Origin: Asterella californica | Lineage: Eukaryota; Streptophyta; Marchantiopsida; Marchantiales; Aytoniaceae | DNA length: 64,000 bases | NCBI GenBank assembly: GCA_036924285.1 | Contig: JAYKYS010000014.1 | Span: forward strand, 11,594,001-11,658,000 | Direction: 5' to 3' | Part shown: piece by piece, positions 1 through 13,384 of the stretch | Layout: every line of letters begins with the position of its first letter | Position numbering within the stretch: the first letter of the stretch is position 1 | Notes under the pieces: generated by a model | Seen by the model: only the letters and a program-made list of their open reading frames with translations | Told to the model about the DNA's origin: nothing | The model's database searches: none | Made by a program: the position numbers and the translations under genes

Positions 1-234
1 AAGACAATTATTTACAAAATTTACTACCATTCATACGTGATGTGATTCACAAACATCTTTGCGAACAAAAATAAATCGAAACGTAAAATTTAATTGCATT
101 AAACGGAAAATTCAAGATTATTTCAAAGGTAAATACTTCAGAAACGTTCATTACTCTTAAAACGTGACATCATTTTATACAAATTACATCAAACATCTTC
201 AAGCAGTGAAAATGTATGAAATTTAAACTTAATA

Positions 235-427
235 CAACATATGAAACGTAACAAATATTCAAGATTACATGATCTATGTGCTTCTGCTCCTCATTGTTCT
301 TGCTCATAAAACTACCCAGAAGAGAAGAAAGAGAACTCAAACTTCGTCATCAAATCATAATCGAACAACCAAAGTTGAACAGCACGACGGTCATCATAAT
401 CAAGTAAGTGGATTACAACCTTTGCAT
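235..427 (+). repeat. Direct repeat copy 1 (193 bp)
   Basis: The segment starting CAACATATGAAACGTA and ending GGATTACAACCTTTGCATA recurs 564 bp downstream (799-991) in the same orientation, with roughly ten mismatches by eye and no length change. Sequence on both sides of the two copies is unrelated. Confidence 0.9.
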
Positions 428-798
428 ACAACAAGGAGCATGTATGAACTGATGTCACAGTAGCGTAGTAGCTGTCCTAGGTGAAGGAGTCATCAAGACC
501 CGTAAAACATCACTGCAGATACATTCAACCTCCAACTGCTAACAAAATCACTATTCCACTAAAAAGCCTATTATTAGTTCAAAATAATCAAGACGTGGAA
601 TCAAAACTAATTATTGCAGAAATTCGTGCAAAAGTATCACCTTTTAAAAAAGAAGTTCAAACATTTATTTATTCTAATTTAGAACGTGAAATGCATTGCA
701 GTACAAAAGTCAGTCATGCTTCATAATATATACACTTATTGCAATAAAAAACAGATTACATTATTAAATCAAATATATATTAATTTATACGTTTGAAA

Positions 799-991
799 CA
801 ACATATGAAACGTAGCAAATATTCAAGATTACATGATCTATATGCTTCTGCTCCACATTGTTCTTGCTCAAAAAACTACCCAGAGGAGAAGAAAGAGAAC
901 TCAAACTTCATCATCAAACCATAATCGAACAACCCAAGTTGAACAGCACGACGGTCATCATAATCAAGTAAGTGGATTACAACCTTTGCAT
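799..991 (+). repeat. Direct repeat copy 2 (193 bp)
   Basis: Second copy of the 193-bp repeat at 235-427. It ends 67 bp before the start codon of the OTU protease frame, so a promoter or leader exon duplicated along with it would lie directly upstream of that gene. Confidence 0.9.
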
Positions 992-1058
992 AATTTTCAT
1001 GGATTACAATTTGTAAGTTTATCAAACAACAAACATAATCTTCTATTATTCTGTTCAG

Positions 1059-1928
1059 ATGTCTAAAGATTTGTCTGAATTTAAAAAATGTGAAGATTTT
1101 GTATATACTCCAGGAGATTGTATGTTTGATTCGATACAATATTTATTGCATCATAAATCTTCTACCGCATCTTTACGAAATCAAACTCAAAATGAACTTT
1201 ATAATATCTACTCAAGAGCTAGAGATACACATGATTCATTAATATTATCTTATTTCATGGAAGATGAATTGAGAGTGTCACATCGTGTCGAATCTGTAGA
1301 TGAATATATAACCAAAGTTGGTAAAATGGCAAAAGAAGGTGGTGCGTGGGGTGATTCTTTATGTCTCTTAGCTTTATCCTCCATACTACAAAAAATTATA
1401 CACATCTACAGTTCTACTTCTGGAAAGAATATAATTCAATTTCCAAACAACAACTCGTATCATGTTACTTTCAATCTTCTATATGATGATAATGAAGGTA
1501 GTTCCGGTCATTACGAACCAATCGTATTGATTTGTGATGAATTTCTTACTGAGAAATGGGAGTATATAGTGAAACAACTGCAAGATTTACGATTAATTCA
1601 TCTAAATGTACCAATAGTACAATTAATACGTAAATTTATAAGTAAAAATCCTATTTATAAGAACGACTTAAACACTATTCAAACTAAAGTTTATAAACTA
1701 GGTATAGATAAACTAAATCTCCAAAAGACCAAAGTAAACCATCCTTTGCAAGATATTGACTCTCACCAATTAAACATTCGATATTCGGAACTCTTATTAT
1801 TCTATCAAAGATATCCGTATTTATCCATAAGAGATGTCATAAAGAATTTCATACAATCTCATAAACAATATGAGATACAACTCTTTAGAATGAAAAAAAC
1901 ACTTTCTGACAAAATAAAACAATACTGA
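1059..1928 (+). CDS. OTU-like cysteine protease of the Helentron
   Basis: An uninterrupted 289-residue frame. Residues 14-26 hold the OTU nucleophile motif (FVYTPGDCMFDS, catalytic Cys about 21). A GGAWGD block follows near residue 95, and the catalytic His lies in SSGHYEPIVL (His about 151). OTU proteases cleave ubiquitin or ubiquitin-like linkages; in Helentrons their role is unproven, with polyprotein processing or host deubiquitination suggested. The C-terminal 120 residues are Lys/Ile-rich and unassigned. It lies 3 bp before the next Helentron frame in a different reading frame, so the two may once have been one polyprotein. The ATG used comes just before conserved sequence; an upstream exon joined through the donor-like sites in the 193-bp repeats cannot be excluded. 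Confidence 0.82.
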   Translation: MSKDLSEFKKCEDFVYTPGDCMFDSIQYLLHHKSSTASLRNQTQNELYNIYSRARDTHDSLILSYFMEDELRVSHRVESVDEYITKVGKMAKEGGAWGDSLCLLALSSILQKIIHIYSSTSGKNIIQFPNNNSYHVTFNLLYDDNEGSSGHYEPIVLICDEFLTEKWEYIVKQLQDLRLIHLNVPIVQLIRKFISKNPIYKNDLNTIQTKVYKLGIDKLNLQKTKVNHPLQDIDSHQLNIRYSELLLFYQRYPYLSIRDVIKNFIQSHKQYEIQLFRMKKTLSDKIKQY

Positions 1929-1931
1929 ATA

Positions 1932-2738
1932 ATGAATAAGATTAATTCAATTAACACATCTAACTGTACTTCTAAAAAACAAAAAAAACTATCATTAGAA
2001 GAAAAACACATAGATACTTACTCCAAGTCTTTACTCGACGTTCCATATCATTCGTGTGACATATGCTATAAACGTGATTTCTTGAAGAATTTAAAATATA
2101 TCAATCAAATTCATTACGATTTCATTTGCTCTTATGCTGAAACAACTAACATAACTTTCGAACAGCTTAAAGATAATACAAGGATTTGTTTGATGTGTAT
2201 GCGGTATATAAACGATAACAAAATACCTCTTTTCTTTGAGATATCTAGAGTTTACAATAACAATACGATACCATATCTTGAATGTTTAAACGAAGTCGAA
2301 GAAAGATTGATCTCACCGCGAGTCATGTTTGGAAACATTCATATTTACAATGGGTTCCAACAATGGCATCTAAGAGGTAGTGTTATCAATATCCCTTCAA
2401 ATACAAACATGGTCCAAACACATTTACCACGTATGGCTGATGAAGAAGGTTCTATCGTAGTGGAAATCAAAAGAAAACTGACTCTAAAACCAATCTATAA
2501 AACAAGCTACGTTCGACCTAACAAAGTAATGCGAGCTTTACATTATCTTATTGATACACACTTATACAAACATCACAATATCGAGCTGAATGAAAATTGG
2601 ATTCACACTTTCAACGACAATTATTCCAAAGAACAACTCCGATTCGATGAAGTAGAAACCATCGAAACAAATAACGAGTTTGATGAAAATAATCACGAAC
2701 CAACACAAACACTGATACATTTATTGCAAACTTTTTAG
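1932..2738 (+). pseudogene. Helentron N-terminal zinc-finger region, frameshifted
   Basis: A 268-residue frame. Residues about 42-95 have paired cysteines (CDICYKRDF and ICLMCMRYI) suggesting a treble-clef or similar zinc-binding unit. This is followed by a block around EERLISPRVMFGNIHIYNGFQ that resembles the conserved segment preceding Rep in many Helitron/Helentron proteins. The frame ends at TAG 2736-2738, but the same stretch read in the frame of the next segment continues smoothly into LDPEMIYANEKYKL. A single-base indel near 2700 therefore split one protein. No catalytic role is known; DNA binding is likely. Confidence 0.72.
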
Positions 2739-2746
2739 ATCCTGAA

Positions 2747-4585
2747 ATGATTTACGCCAATGAAAAGTATAAACTTACTGTGGCTCCTAGCGAGGGATAT
2801 CACCCTTTGAGTTTATTCAAAGATGAATTTTGTGAAGAGACTAATTTTCTTAGTTTGTTTTTTGGCCACGGAAGAAACAAACAAATCGTTTCGAAGATGT
2901 CATATCACAAACTAGCTTCATGGGAATTATTATACAAAACTCATAAATTATTTAGACATTTACCAAACATCTTTTTCAAGATGTCTAAAATCTGCATCGA
3001 GAAAATTCTAAGCATTTCTTGGATTCGAGTAAGGAAAAGTAAACTACAAGGCTCTCCTTTGACAGCGAAACAAGTCAAGGATGACAATTTCAAACAACAA
3101 CTTCTTATATCAGATCAAGCTTTTCCTTGTTTGTCCCAATTACGATTCACTCCAGACTATTACCAAGTCGTTAAGCGAAATCTTTTCGCGATGATCCGAC
3201 AATTAGGAAAACCTACATTTTTCATTACTTTAACTGCGAACGAAAAAAACTGGAAACCGTTGATGAACACCTTATTCAAATTGAACAAAATGGATAACCA
3301 TATACCATTGCCGGACGATGAAGAAACCTTAAGTTCTTCACAAAAACAACAACTTCTTAGACAAGATCCTGTCACATGTGCACGATATTACGAACATAGA
3401 TCACAATGTTTCCGTAAGCTTATTCAACATAACCAATTAATTTTAAGAAATGTATCCGATTTCTTTTTTGTAACTGAATTTCAAAGCAGAGGCAGTCCAC
3501 ATGATCACGGGCTACTGTGGATAAAAAATGCTCCTGTTTTCAAGATAGATCCTGATGAATCAATAACAACTTTCATAGACGAATACATTTCTACTGATCA
3601 TCACTTATTGAGCAAAGAGATGATCAAATGTCAAACTCATCGTCACACAAATACTTGCTATAAGAAAAGATCTTCATCTTCTTGTCGATTTTGATTTCCA
3701 TGGCATCCCATGTCGAAAACAACAATATTATATCCTTTAACTAACGATGAACTTGATGATGAAACGACGAGAGATATAAAGCTTAAATCTATTAGAATTT
3801 CAAACATCATTTCTTCTTTCAAAATTGGATTGGATATGAACTTCGATCAGTATCTTCAACATTTAGAACTTACATATGAAACTTACTTATTAGCTTTAAG
3901 ATATTCTTTATCAAAACCTTCTATATATCTCAAACGTCATCCAATAGATATTTACATTAATTCTTTTCCAAAAAATGCTGCTTCCATTTGGCAAGCCAAC
4001 ACATATTGTCAATACGTGTTAGATCCACATGCTGCGGCACAATATTGTACCTCATATCTAACAAAAGTAGACAATACAATAACGAATGAGATGAAGAAAA
4101 TTAACAATAAATGTACCGAGGAAAATCAAGAAGTAACCACACGGATAAAAAAGTTAGGCAATGCATTCTTGAATTCCAGACAAGTTTCGGCTCAATTAGC
4201 CATCTATACAATCTTAAAATTACCTTTGTATCATGCTTCTCGTTCTTTTCAATTCATAGACACTAGTAGTCCATCCGATCGAACGTTCCTCCTCAAAAGT
4301 TCCAAACAACTATCTTCTGAAGATGATTCTTCAACAAACATAGGATTGCCATCCATCATAGATAAGTATGCACGACGTCCACAACATCTGCAAACAAATT
4401 CAATGGCTTTGATAGAATTCGTAGCCAAGTTTAATACTTCACAAAATAGAAGATTGAGAAAATCTAAAATCGTTCGATGGATATGTTTCGACCAATATAA
4501 ACAACCGGAAGACTATTTCAGAGAGCAAGTGCTGTTATATGTCCCTTTTCTTTACGACGAGAACAACATTAAAGATTCAATTTAA
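2747..4585 (+). pseudogene. Helentron Rep (HUH/Y2 replication initiator), broken
   Basis: Two stretches of one frame, 2747-3694 and 3710-4585, are separated only by a TGA at 3692-3694. The first holds FFITLTANEKNW and the metal-binding HUH motif RGSPHDHGLLW (His 252 and His 254 of that stretch). The second holds IWQANTYCQYVLDPHAAAQYCTSYLTK-type sequence with the two catalytic tyrosines in the Y-x3-Y arrangement (Tyr 112 and Tyr 116), diagnostic of Helitron Y2 Reps. Family role: nicking and covalent 5' attachment during rolling-circle transposition. A second in-frame TAA at 4583-4585 separates Rep from the helicase, after which the frame continues open. Both stops fit single C-to-T changes, but that is inference. 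The catalytic residues themselves are preserved. Confidence 0.88.
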
Positions 4586-4627
4586 ACATGGGAAAATACA
4601 TATAATAGACATAAATCACATATTCTA

Positions 4628-6306
4628 TTGTTACAAAATTTATATACTTTTAAATACAATACGGTCGAAGTAAACGAGGATTGGAAGAAATTTGAGGATG
4701 AGGTGGCAGAACTTGAAGAAATAAGAGAATATCATAACGAACAAAGCGAACCGGAACAGGATTCAAGCAATTTGGATTTGGACAATGTCGACTTAATGCA
4801 ACGAACTACTCTTAAATGTACTTCTAAGACTACGAATCGTGAAGAAACCTTCCCGATCAAAGATCCTCTAATACCAATAGAATCATTTTGTGTTGAGTTA
4901 CGTCAATTGAACAAACAACAAAAGCTAATCTTCAATGATTGTATGTATAAAAAAAACACTTTCCACATGAGCCAATCCATTTATTTCTTACGGGAGAAGC
5001 AGGAACCGGTAAAACATTCACCTTATTAAAAATTATACAAGGATTGTCATGGATATACGAAGATGATAAATCTAGGTTTAATGGTCCCGAACAAATAAAA
5101 GTTTTGAAGATAGCATACACAGGACGAGCTGCATATAACATACAAGGAATGACTATTCATAGTGCCTTAGCGATCCCTAAAGACTCTTACGATATAAACG
5201 TGTCAAAATTAAGTCCAGATCGATTGGATAAATACATCAAATATTATAGTCAATTAAGATTATTAGTGATAGACGAAATCTCTCTGGTGGGTGCAAGAAT
5301 GTTCTCTTACATAAACCAAAGACTATAACAAATAACTCAAAATTTCAACCTTCCATTCGGTGGCATAGATATAATTGTTTGCGGTGATTTTTATCAAGTA
5401 CAACCTGTTCAAGATTCATGGATTTTTCAGTCTTCTAATATTTATTCTCAAAATATTGCCACTAACATATGGACTTCATTTTTCAAACACTATGAACTGA
5501 CTCAACCTATGCGTCAGACCAATACAGATTTTATACAAATTTTGAATCGTATTCGCATCAACCAACAAACATCTTCTGATCTACATTATTTAAATTCAAC
5601 TTATCAAAAAATGTATTCTAAACCAAATGATATACCTCATTTATTTTACACTAACAAAGATACGAAACTTCATAATCAACATGTATTTAGTATAACTGAT
5701 GGGAATGAATATTTATTCCATTCAAAATATCATTTTTCTTCTGTTATATCGAAAAGATTTAAAATATCAATAAATCCAAAAGATACAGCTGGATTACACA
5801 GTATTTTATCTCTAAAAGTTACCATGTTAGTAGAATTATGTTATAATTATAACACACGAGATGGACTCACCAATGGAAGCGATGGGATTTTCATGTCCAC
5901 AACAACATATAACGATGATCAAATCATTTGGATCCAATTTTTTGATCCAAAGATTGGAACACAAACGAGGAACAAACAAAAACATTTTTTTTCCATTAAC
6001 ATTAATCCATCTTGGACGCCCATTATGAGAATTTCACAACAATTTCCAATCAATAAATATACCAGAGAACATAAGATCACTAGAACACAATTCCATGTTC
6101 AACAAGCATCTGCACGAACTATCCACAGATCGCAAGGATTGACCATGCATCAAGTAGCTTTCAGTCCTAAGCACATAAATCGACACGGATTGACATACAC
6201 TGCATTATCCAGAGTGAAAAATCCTAAGCACTTACATATATTACAATCGATCGAGCATCGTCATATAGTTGTAGACAGCAGAGTCACTCTCAAATGGAAC
6301 GGTTGA
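4628..6306 (+). pseudogene. Helentron Pif1-like helicase, broken
   Basis: After an acidic linker (4628-4900) comes LNKQQKLIFNDC. The frame then shifts within a run of eight A residues (4949-4956), after which the other frame reads GEAGTGKTF, the Walker A motif, at about 4993-5016. Walker B follows as LLVIDEISLVGARMF (about 5257-5300). An in-frame TAA at 5326-5328 interrupts the chain. It then continues through FGGIDIIVCGDFYQVQPV (motif III), TQPMRQT, and the C-terminal motifs ARTIHRSQGLT and YTALSRVK (5509-6300). Order and spacing match the SF1B Pif1/RecD helicase of Helitrons, a 5'-to-3' DNA unwinding enzyme. One frameshift plus one stop make this copy inactive as annotated. Confidence 0.88.
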
Positions 6307-7024
6307 AACTTAAATCATCATGGCAATTCCACATCCATGATCTTCAAATGAATATCTCATCTTCCACTTACATGCTCATACAATTTCTAAATACAAGATC
6401 ATTAATAAAACATCATCTTGATGTTCGAGCAGATCATAATTTACAATTATCTGATATTTTGTGCTTCAGTGAGACACTTATACAAAATCCTACTTCTGTT
6501 CCGTATTTCATAGACATCGAACGCTTTCAATATATACATACGCACACAAGTCGAGGTTTGCTACTAACATAATGTAACTCTCGAGGCATAATATTTTTGG
6601 AACTCATAACATGGAAATAATTTCTGCAGATTTCAACATTCTAACTCGTCATGCAATTCATATCATAGTTGTATACAAATCTCCTCGTATGCATGTCGAT
6701 GAGTTTTTGATCAATTTTACTATCATTATTCAAAACATACCTAAGGATTATCCCACGATAATCATAGGAGATTTCAATATCGATCTGCTCAAAATTGATG
6801 ATCATCAAACTACATCTTTCGCATCTTTCATGAATTCATTCAACTTTTTTCCAACTTTTACAAAACCAACCACAAAATACGGTTCAAATCTAGATCAAAT
6901 ATGGACTAACGTTCCTCAATACGAAAATCTCTCTTCATCATCACATGCTTATTGGACAGATCATGATCCTATTTTTATTCTCTATAAAAAACCATCACAT
7001 GTTAATATGTTCTCATTTACGTGA
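6294..7024 (+). pseudogene. Helentron endonuclease (exo/endonuclease/phosphatase fold), frameshifted
   Basis: Two frames belong together. 6294-6572 carries the start of the fold (LNTRSLIKHHLDV, then SDILCFSETLI, with the metal-binding Glu). 6611-7024 carries IIIGDFNIDLL, GSNLDQIWTN and YWTDHDPIF, corresponding to the Asp-Asn, Asp and Asp-His catalytic blocks of the EEP superfamily. The join between them is frameshifted, and about 40 bases near 6570-6610 are poorly preserved. In Helentrons this domain follows the helicase and is thought to have been captured from a non-LTR retrotransposon; its role in transposition is unsettled. A small frame break also separates it from the helicase near 6295. 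Confidence 0.8.
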
Positions 7025-8280
7025 AAAAACAAATCCAATCTTCTTTTCTTCGTGTACTCATCAATTGAGCTATACGAGTGATGTTCATGATCATATATTT
7101 CAAATTCAAGAGATTTCAACACTTGCGAAACAAGGTATTCTCTTTTACATTTCTTGAAAAAAAACATTTTTTATATAAATTGTAAATCATCATCATGTCA
7201 TGAGCTATTGACTTTACAAAATTCCTAAATGTGTGCATTCATAATTGTTCAATATAATATAAACATGTTCATTCTAACATCCATAATATTCCAAATGTTT
7301 TATTTCGCAGTTACGATTCATCATTGTTCTCAAGACGACCTCAACATTCAAATCATTCTATACATTTCTTGCATATCTTATATATTATTGATATTCCAAT
7401 GTACATAATCTTCACAACATCTCTCAAATTCTCCATTGTATATTTTTTTATTTCAACTATCATCATATGTTAATATATTCTCATGTAGCTAAACAAATTA
7501 GTCTATTTATTTTCTTCATACGTTCATCGAATCATTTAATATAAATTCATATGCATCAAACTAAAGCTAATTTCAACAATTTTGACATCATATAGTCCTT
7601 CATATTTCCTAACAATAATTGCATCATACACAAAATGAAAACTAGTACAATGTCATTTATGTATCTTTTCTTAACTTCTATAAATTTTCAAATGTATGTA
7701 ATGACACAATCTGAAATTATCTTTCCTAACCTCCACAATATTTCTAAATGTTTTTCTCTGCAGTTGCAACAGATCACTACCTCTGAATCGGTCCAAACAC
7801 TCATCAACTTCTACATTATCATACATCCAAAGATAATCTTAAGATCACTATCTTCAAAATGATCCGAAGATTCACAAGTACATATTTGCATAAAAGATGC
7901 AGACAAGTTACTACCAGTTTATGAAGACATGTTGAAAGATGCTTATTTTGACTCACATAAAATTATAAACTACTTTTTTCAGTATCTGAAGATAATCTTA
8001 TCATGACTTTCAAAGATTATATTAATTTTCATCATTTTTTTAACATCCATCCACATTTCTAAAATTATACTTTCACATATGTCACTTTTTACGACTCTAA
8101 GATGAGATGGATTTCATTTTTTACATTCACCTTCACAGATTTCACCTTCTAGGATTGTGAGGTCTTGCAAACACATAGCCCTTGCAATTCCATTGCATGC
8201 GTAGCGACTTGTTCATTATTTGGCAAGTACGAAAGATCTTAGACTCACATACCGAAGAAACCAATCGAAGATTGTTGGTT
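7025..8280. other. AT-rich DNA, no gene seen
   Basis: Very AT-rich sequence downstream of the endonuclease, with only short open frames such as 7635-7862, which show no domain. It may include the 3' non-coding end of the Helentron, but I could not find a convincing terminal hairpin with the CT(A/G)(A/G)-type end. Confidence 0.4.
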
Positions 8281-8700
8281 CTGTCTATGCTGACTGGAAG
8301 ACGGATGTAGTGTACAGAAAGTCTACTAGTATGGGTTATGTATTTTAGCTTGTAGACATAGCTATCTCATGGCTTAGTAAAAAGCAACCTACAATCGCCT
8401 CTCAGCTACAAAGGTTGAGTACCAATCCATGTCTCAAGCTTCAAGAGAGGCCATGTGGTTGCAGCCTGCAGAACGGGAGAAACCGACTATGTTGTTGGGG
8501 GATAATCAAAAGGCTGTTGTACTTATCCGAAATGAGGTTTTGTGGAGTGGACCCCTATGGGAACGAGTCACCATTCCAAGAGCAAACGCGTAGAGATTCA
8601 CTATCATTTTACAAGAAAATAACACAATGAGTGAGTGATAGATATAGCATATGTATCTAGTTCTGATATGGTTGTTGACGTACTTACGATAGGATAACTT
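8281..8700 (+). pseudogene. Ty1/copia RNase H and 3' pol remnant
   Basis: Conceptual translation, with breaks, gives YADWKTDVVYRKSTSMGYVF, ISWLSKKQPTIAS, VEYQSMSQASREAMWL, LLGDNQKAVVLIRNEV and a degraded ADIFTKPL-like end. These are the successive landmarks of the copia RNase H domain and its C-terminus. A TAG interrupts the fragment after GYVF, and a 1-base shift occurs near 8405. No LTR is visible directly downstream, so this is an isolated 3' pol fragment. RNase H removes the RNA strand during reverse transcription; this copy is inactive. Confidence 0.8.
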
Positions 8701-9915
8701 AAACATGTGCTAGATTCGACCTTCTTCTAGATTCACATAAAGTTAGAACCTATTCATGCAGAGGAAATTGTTGAAAATAACGAACATGAACAGAACTCTA
8801 GCACAAGCGGTATCGCATGAAGCAGCGTACAGAAGTAAATAGCTGCTCATAGTGATAGATTATATGAAATCAACTAGGTCATATAAGAAATCTCTCACTG
8901 AACTTTTGGGACCTTGTTCACCTAAGACTCATGTTTAAGGCTTTCCATCAGTACATACATTTGTTTAAGGCTTTCCATCAGTATATACTTAAGAGTTCAG
9001 TCATTATCTCGCACTTACTCTGATAGTTTAAACAAAGGGTGCTACGTTACGCACCGTAAGTCGATGCAGGACAATCCAAGTCCAGCTCACATGAAAACGA
9101 CCTCGGAGTTCAGACAATATCTTGCATTCACTGTGACGGTCTGAACAAACCGTGGTGCGTTAAAGTGCCAAAACAAGTTGGTTCAGAGTGTTCAGCAGCT
9201 GTCGGCAATCAGAGATCCCCAGGACTTAGGAGGAAACTATTATGTAACGAACGCTCTTCTCCACTAGTGATTTACATCCAAAACCGTCGAAGGAAAAGAT
9301 TCGAAAGTAAATTCTTCCTCACGACGTTGCTTTAATGCAAAACAAGGCCAAGCCCGAAGGATAACATGGAATACATACGTAAGATCGCTTGTGCCTTTAT
9401 GAGGCGTATCCGGGTCTACAACAAGTCTCTTCTACTAGAGATCTCAGAACTACGAGGAGCTAGTTCATAGGAATTTTGGAGATCTGACCACTAAACATGC
9501 GGGAACAAGGGCCTTCCTAGATCTTACAGCAGCCACTTGCGTGGGCCCCGAAATACCAGGGCTTACGATGACGTGCACTTGGCGCAAAAGCTCAACTGAC
9601 CGCATTATAACAAAAGGCATTACAAAGAAAACTGAGAATCAAAACCTGGGAGATTATAGAGACCTCTACTCCAGGCCTTGTACAATTGTGGTATTATGCG
9701 GCGGCATTAATCCCTGAAAGTCACTGACGTTGAAGCCATTGCTGTCCGCTATTTTTACAAACCTCAGGTCCTCCCACCTGCAGAGCTCTAAGTACCCGAC
9801 AATGCCAGCACAATACAAACCATCACTCATGCTGGAAGCACAAAGCTCCCATATTCGATAACTGTTCCTCCCAGAACGGGGGGAAGGGATTCAAAAACGC
9901 CATCATATTATGGAC
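8701..9915. other. Unassigned DNA, includes actin 3' flank
   Basis: Moderate-GC sequence with no supported gene on either strand. The last few hundred bases lie downstream of the actin stop codon (minus strand) and should contain its 3' untranslated region, but I see no clear polyadenylation signal to mark the end. Confidence 0.35.
8932..8987 (+). repeat. 26-bp direct repeat, two copies
   Basis: TGTTTAAGGCTTTCCATCAG plus a few following bases occurs at 8932 and again at 8962 with one or two mismatches. A short local duplication in otherwise unassigned DNA. Confidence 0.75.
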
Positions 9916-11512
<1,597 letters not shown>

Positions 11513-11526
11513 TTCCACGCGACTAC

Positions 11527-12873
11527 CTGCTAGAACTCATGAACCGGCGTTAGATGGGTGTGGATCGTGTAGTTATATTAGTACAGAAAGAGAAAAAAGA
11601 ATAGTTTCTTGCCTTATCAAGATCAAGGCTTAATCAGTCTCAGTCTGCTAACATGCATAGAGTAACACTTGTGCACGAGTCTTGTCAAAAAAGGAGATTC
11701 AGTGGAACCCGGCGGCATATCGTTGTAAGAGAGAGCATTAGATCCTCCACTATTTGAGCATGAGAGCGCACTCAGCAGCAGCGGGACAAACCACAACCAT
11801 GGTGATACTTATTACTCCGTCTACCGTGGGACTAATGCGTTATACGGACAGCATAGTCACAGACACTCCTCCAAATAACTTTGCAAAACATCTTGCAGAG
11901 CCCATGATCGTCTGCCCACAACGGAGGACCTCACTGATTTACGGGCTCTGATTACCAAATTTACTCCGGAGGCGCAGCACATCGGGATAAAACACAACTA
12001 CTGCGGGTTGTTGAACCTGCGCAGGGCTAGCCGAATGGCGTCCACACAAGCATCGAACAGTCACAGCTGAATGGCATGGATAGACTGCCATCGCTTCCGC
12101 TGAGCTAGGACTGCTCTGATCCCAAAAGGGTTGGGGGAGGCCGGTGGCAACAGTTCGTACATCCGACTGGTCCACACAAGGCCCGACGCTTGTGACAGAA
12201 TACCGAATGGCCAACATTACGACAAAAGATGCAAGATTCTTATGATCGAAAGAGTCGTAGTGAGGCAACCCCCTGGAATCAGAAAGGCCATTACTCCAAA
12301 CCAGCTATCTAAACAGCGCAGGCAACTCGCTCTCCTCTTCAACGGACTGAGGCAGCAATGAAGACAGACGAAAAGGATGAACGCATCGCAGGACAAATCG
12401 CCCTGGTTTTGAATCTCAAGAAGGCTGTATCCGGCCCACCAAGCTTCAAACCTACCTACACCGATCCACCGTAAATCCTTCTTATCATTCAAAATGACAA
12501 TCGAATCATACAGCCACAGCAGCGGCCGGCCCGAACCAACCTTAAGAACGATCGACCAGGACGTCCCGCATGCCAAATGCTAGGAATCGGACATCGTATC
12601 AATCCTGATCACACGAACCGCCGCGGCAGGATACATGACCGGGGGTATAGCACAAGTCTCACAAGATAGGGCACACTACTAGCCAAACGAATGCAAAGAA
12701 GTTGAAATTTGACGGATGTGCGTAGCGGATCCGACTGCTGAAAGCATCAATACTGACCCTATCGTCGAAACTGGAACAAATACTATGTTGTCGATCTCAT
12801 ACACCTGCTAACCGAGAAGAACCAGAAACCGTGGAGCAGACGTTCAGAACGGATGTGCGTAATCGAACAATAC
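11527..12873 (-). other. Candidate actin 5' leader intron
   Basis: Plant actin genes usually carry an intron in the 5' untranslated region a few bases before the ATG. Reading the minus strand, TTCTAGCAG ends at 11527, 14 bases before the ATG, giving a good acceptor. A matching donor, TTTCAG followed by GTATTG, begins the intron at 12873. The predicted intron is 1347 bp, within the range known for plant actins. The donor choice is inference; other GT sites are possible. Confidence 0.4.
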
Positions 12874-13373
12874 CTGAAATTACTTGAGGACGATGAGGGA
12901 TACCAACGCGCACGGGGAAGCTACCCTCTCGCCTTGCTTTCTTGCCTTTCTCTCCACGCGCTGATGGCTATGGTGAGAAGAGCGAAGAGAAAGTGCAGAT
13001 CCGAGAGAGTGAGAAGAGCGAGAAGCGCGAACGAGCTCTCACAATAAGGAGTGGAGGTGGACGCCGAACTGGAGCCAGAAGATGGCCCGGAAAAGAGCGT
13101 CCAGGAAGTTCCGGCTTGACCAGCAAAATATCAATTTTACCAGTGGGCAGTTTACCGGCCGATCCAATTTTCCCCGGTGATCAATTATTCAGAAAAACAC
13201 ACCACTTGGAAATATTTTACGGCAGTTTCAAAGGACTCGCCAGCTATGTCAGGAAAACGTCTACGTATTGCCGATTGTTTTTAAAGCTTCCCGAACGTGG
13301 AATTACTTCCCGCACGTTGAGACTCCAAAGTGCTGGTTATCCCCGGTTCCCTCCCGCATCTCGTCGGGTATTC

Positions 13374-13379
13374 TTTATA
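13374..13379 (-). promoter_or_regulatory. Candidate TATA box of the actin gene
   Basis: The minus strand reads TATAAAG in a GC-rich context about 500 bp upstream of the proposed leader-exon donor. The intervening minus-strand sequence is rich in GAGA/TCTC tracts, as is common in plant leaders. A start site about 30 bases downstream (near 13345) is predicted, not shown. Confidence 0.35.
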
Positions 13380-13384
13380 ACCGG

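Larger units (their letters stand above)
1..1058. other. AT-rich region upstream of the Helentron genes
   Basis: No recognisable protein domain. The stretch is strongly AT-rich and holds two copies of a 193-bp direct repeat, listed separately. Each copy contains the same short open frame (269-463 and 833-1066) with a hydrophobic start and a basic, His/Gln/Ser-rich tail. Each also carries a good splice-donor-like string (CAAGTAAGT) near its end. A third open frame (481-726, non-ATG start) lies between the copies and matches nothing I know. The region could be the 5' non-coding part of the transposon that follows, or captured host sequence. The 5' terminus of the transposon cannot be placed. 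Confidence 0.4.
1059..7024 (+). mobile_element. Helentron-type Helitron (decayed), coding part
   Basis: Five coding segments lie in order on one strand: OTU cysteine protease, zinc-finger region, HUH/Y2 replication initiator, Pif1/RecD-type helicase and a DNase-I-like endonuclease. Rep plus helicase defines Helitrons, and a C-terminal endonuclease together with an OTU domain is typical of the Helentron (Helitron2) branch. Family knowledge: the Rep domain nicks and joins DNA for rolling-circle transposition and the helicase unwinds it. The open frames are split by at least three in-frame stops (3692, 4583, 5326) and at least four frame breaks (near 2700, 4950, 6295 and 6575), so this copy is not functional. 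Termini (5' TC, 3' hairpin) were not identified, so the coordinates cover only the coding part. Confidence 0.9.
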
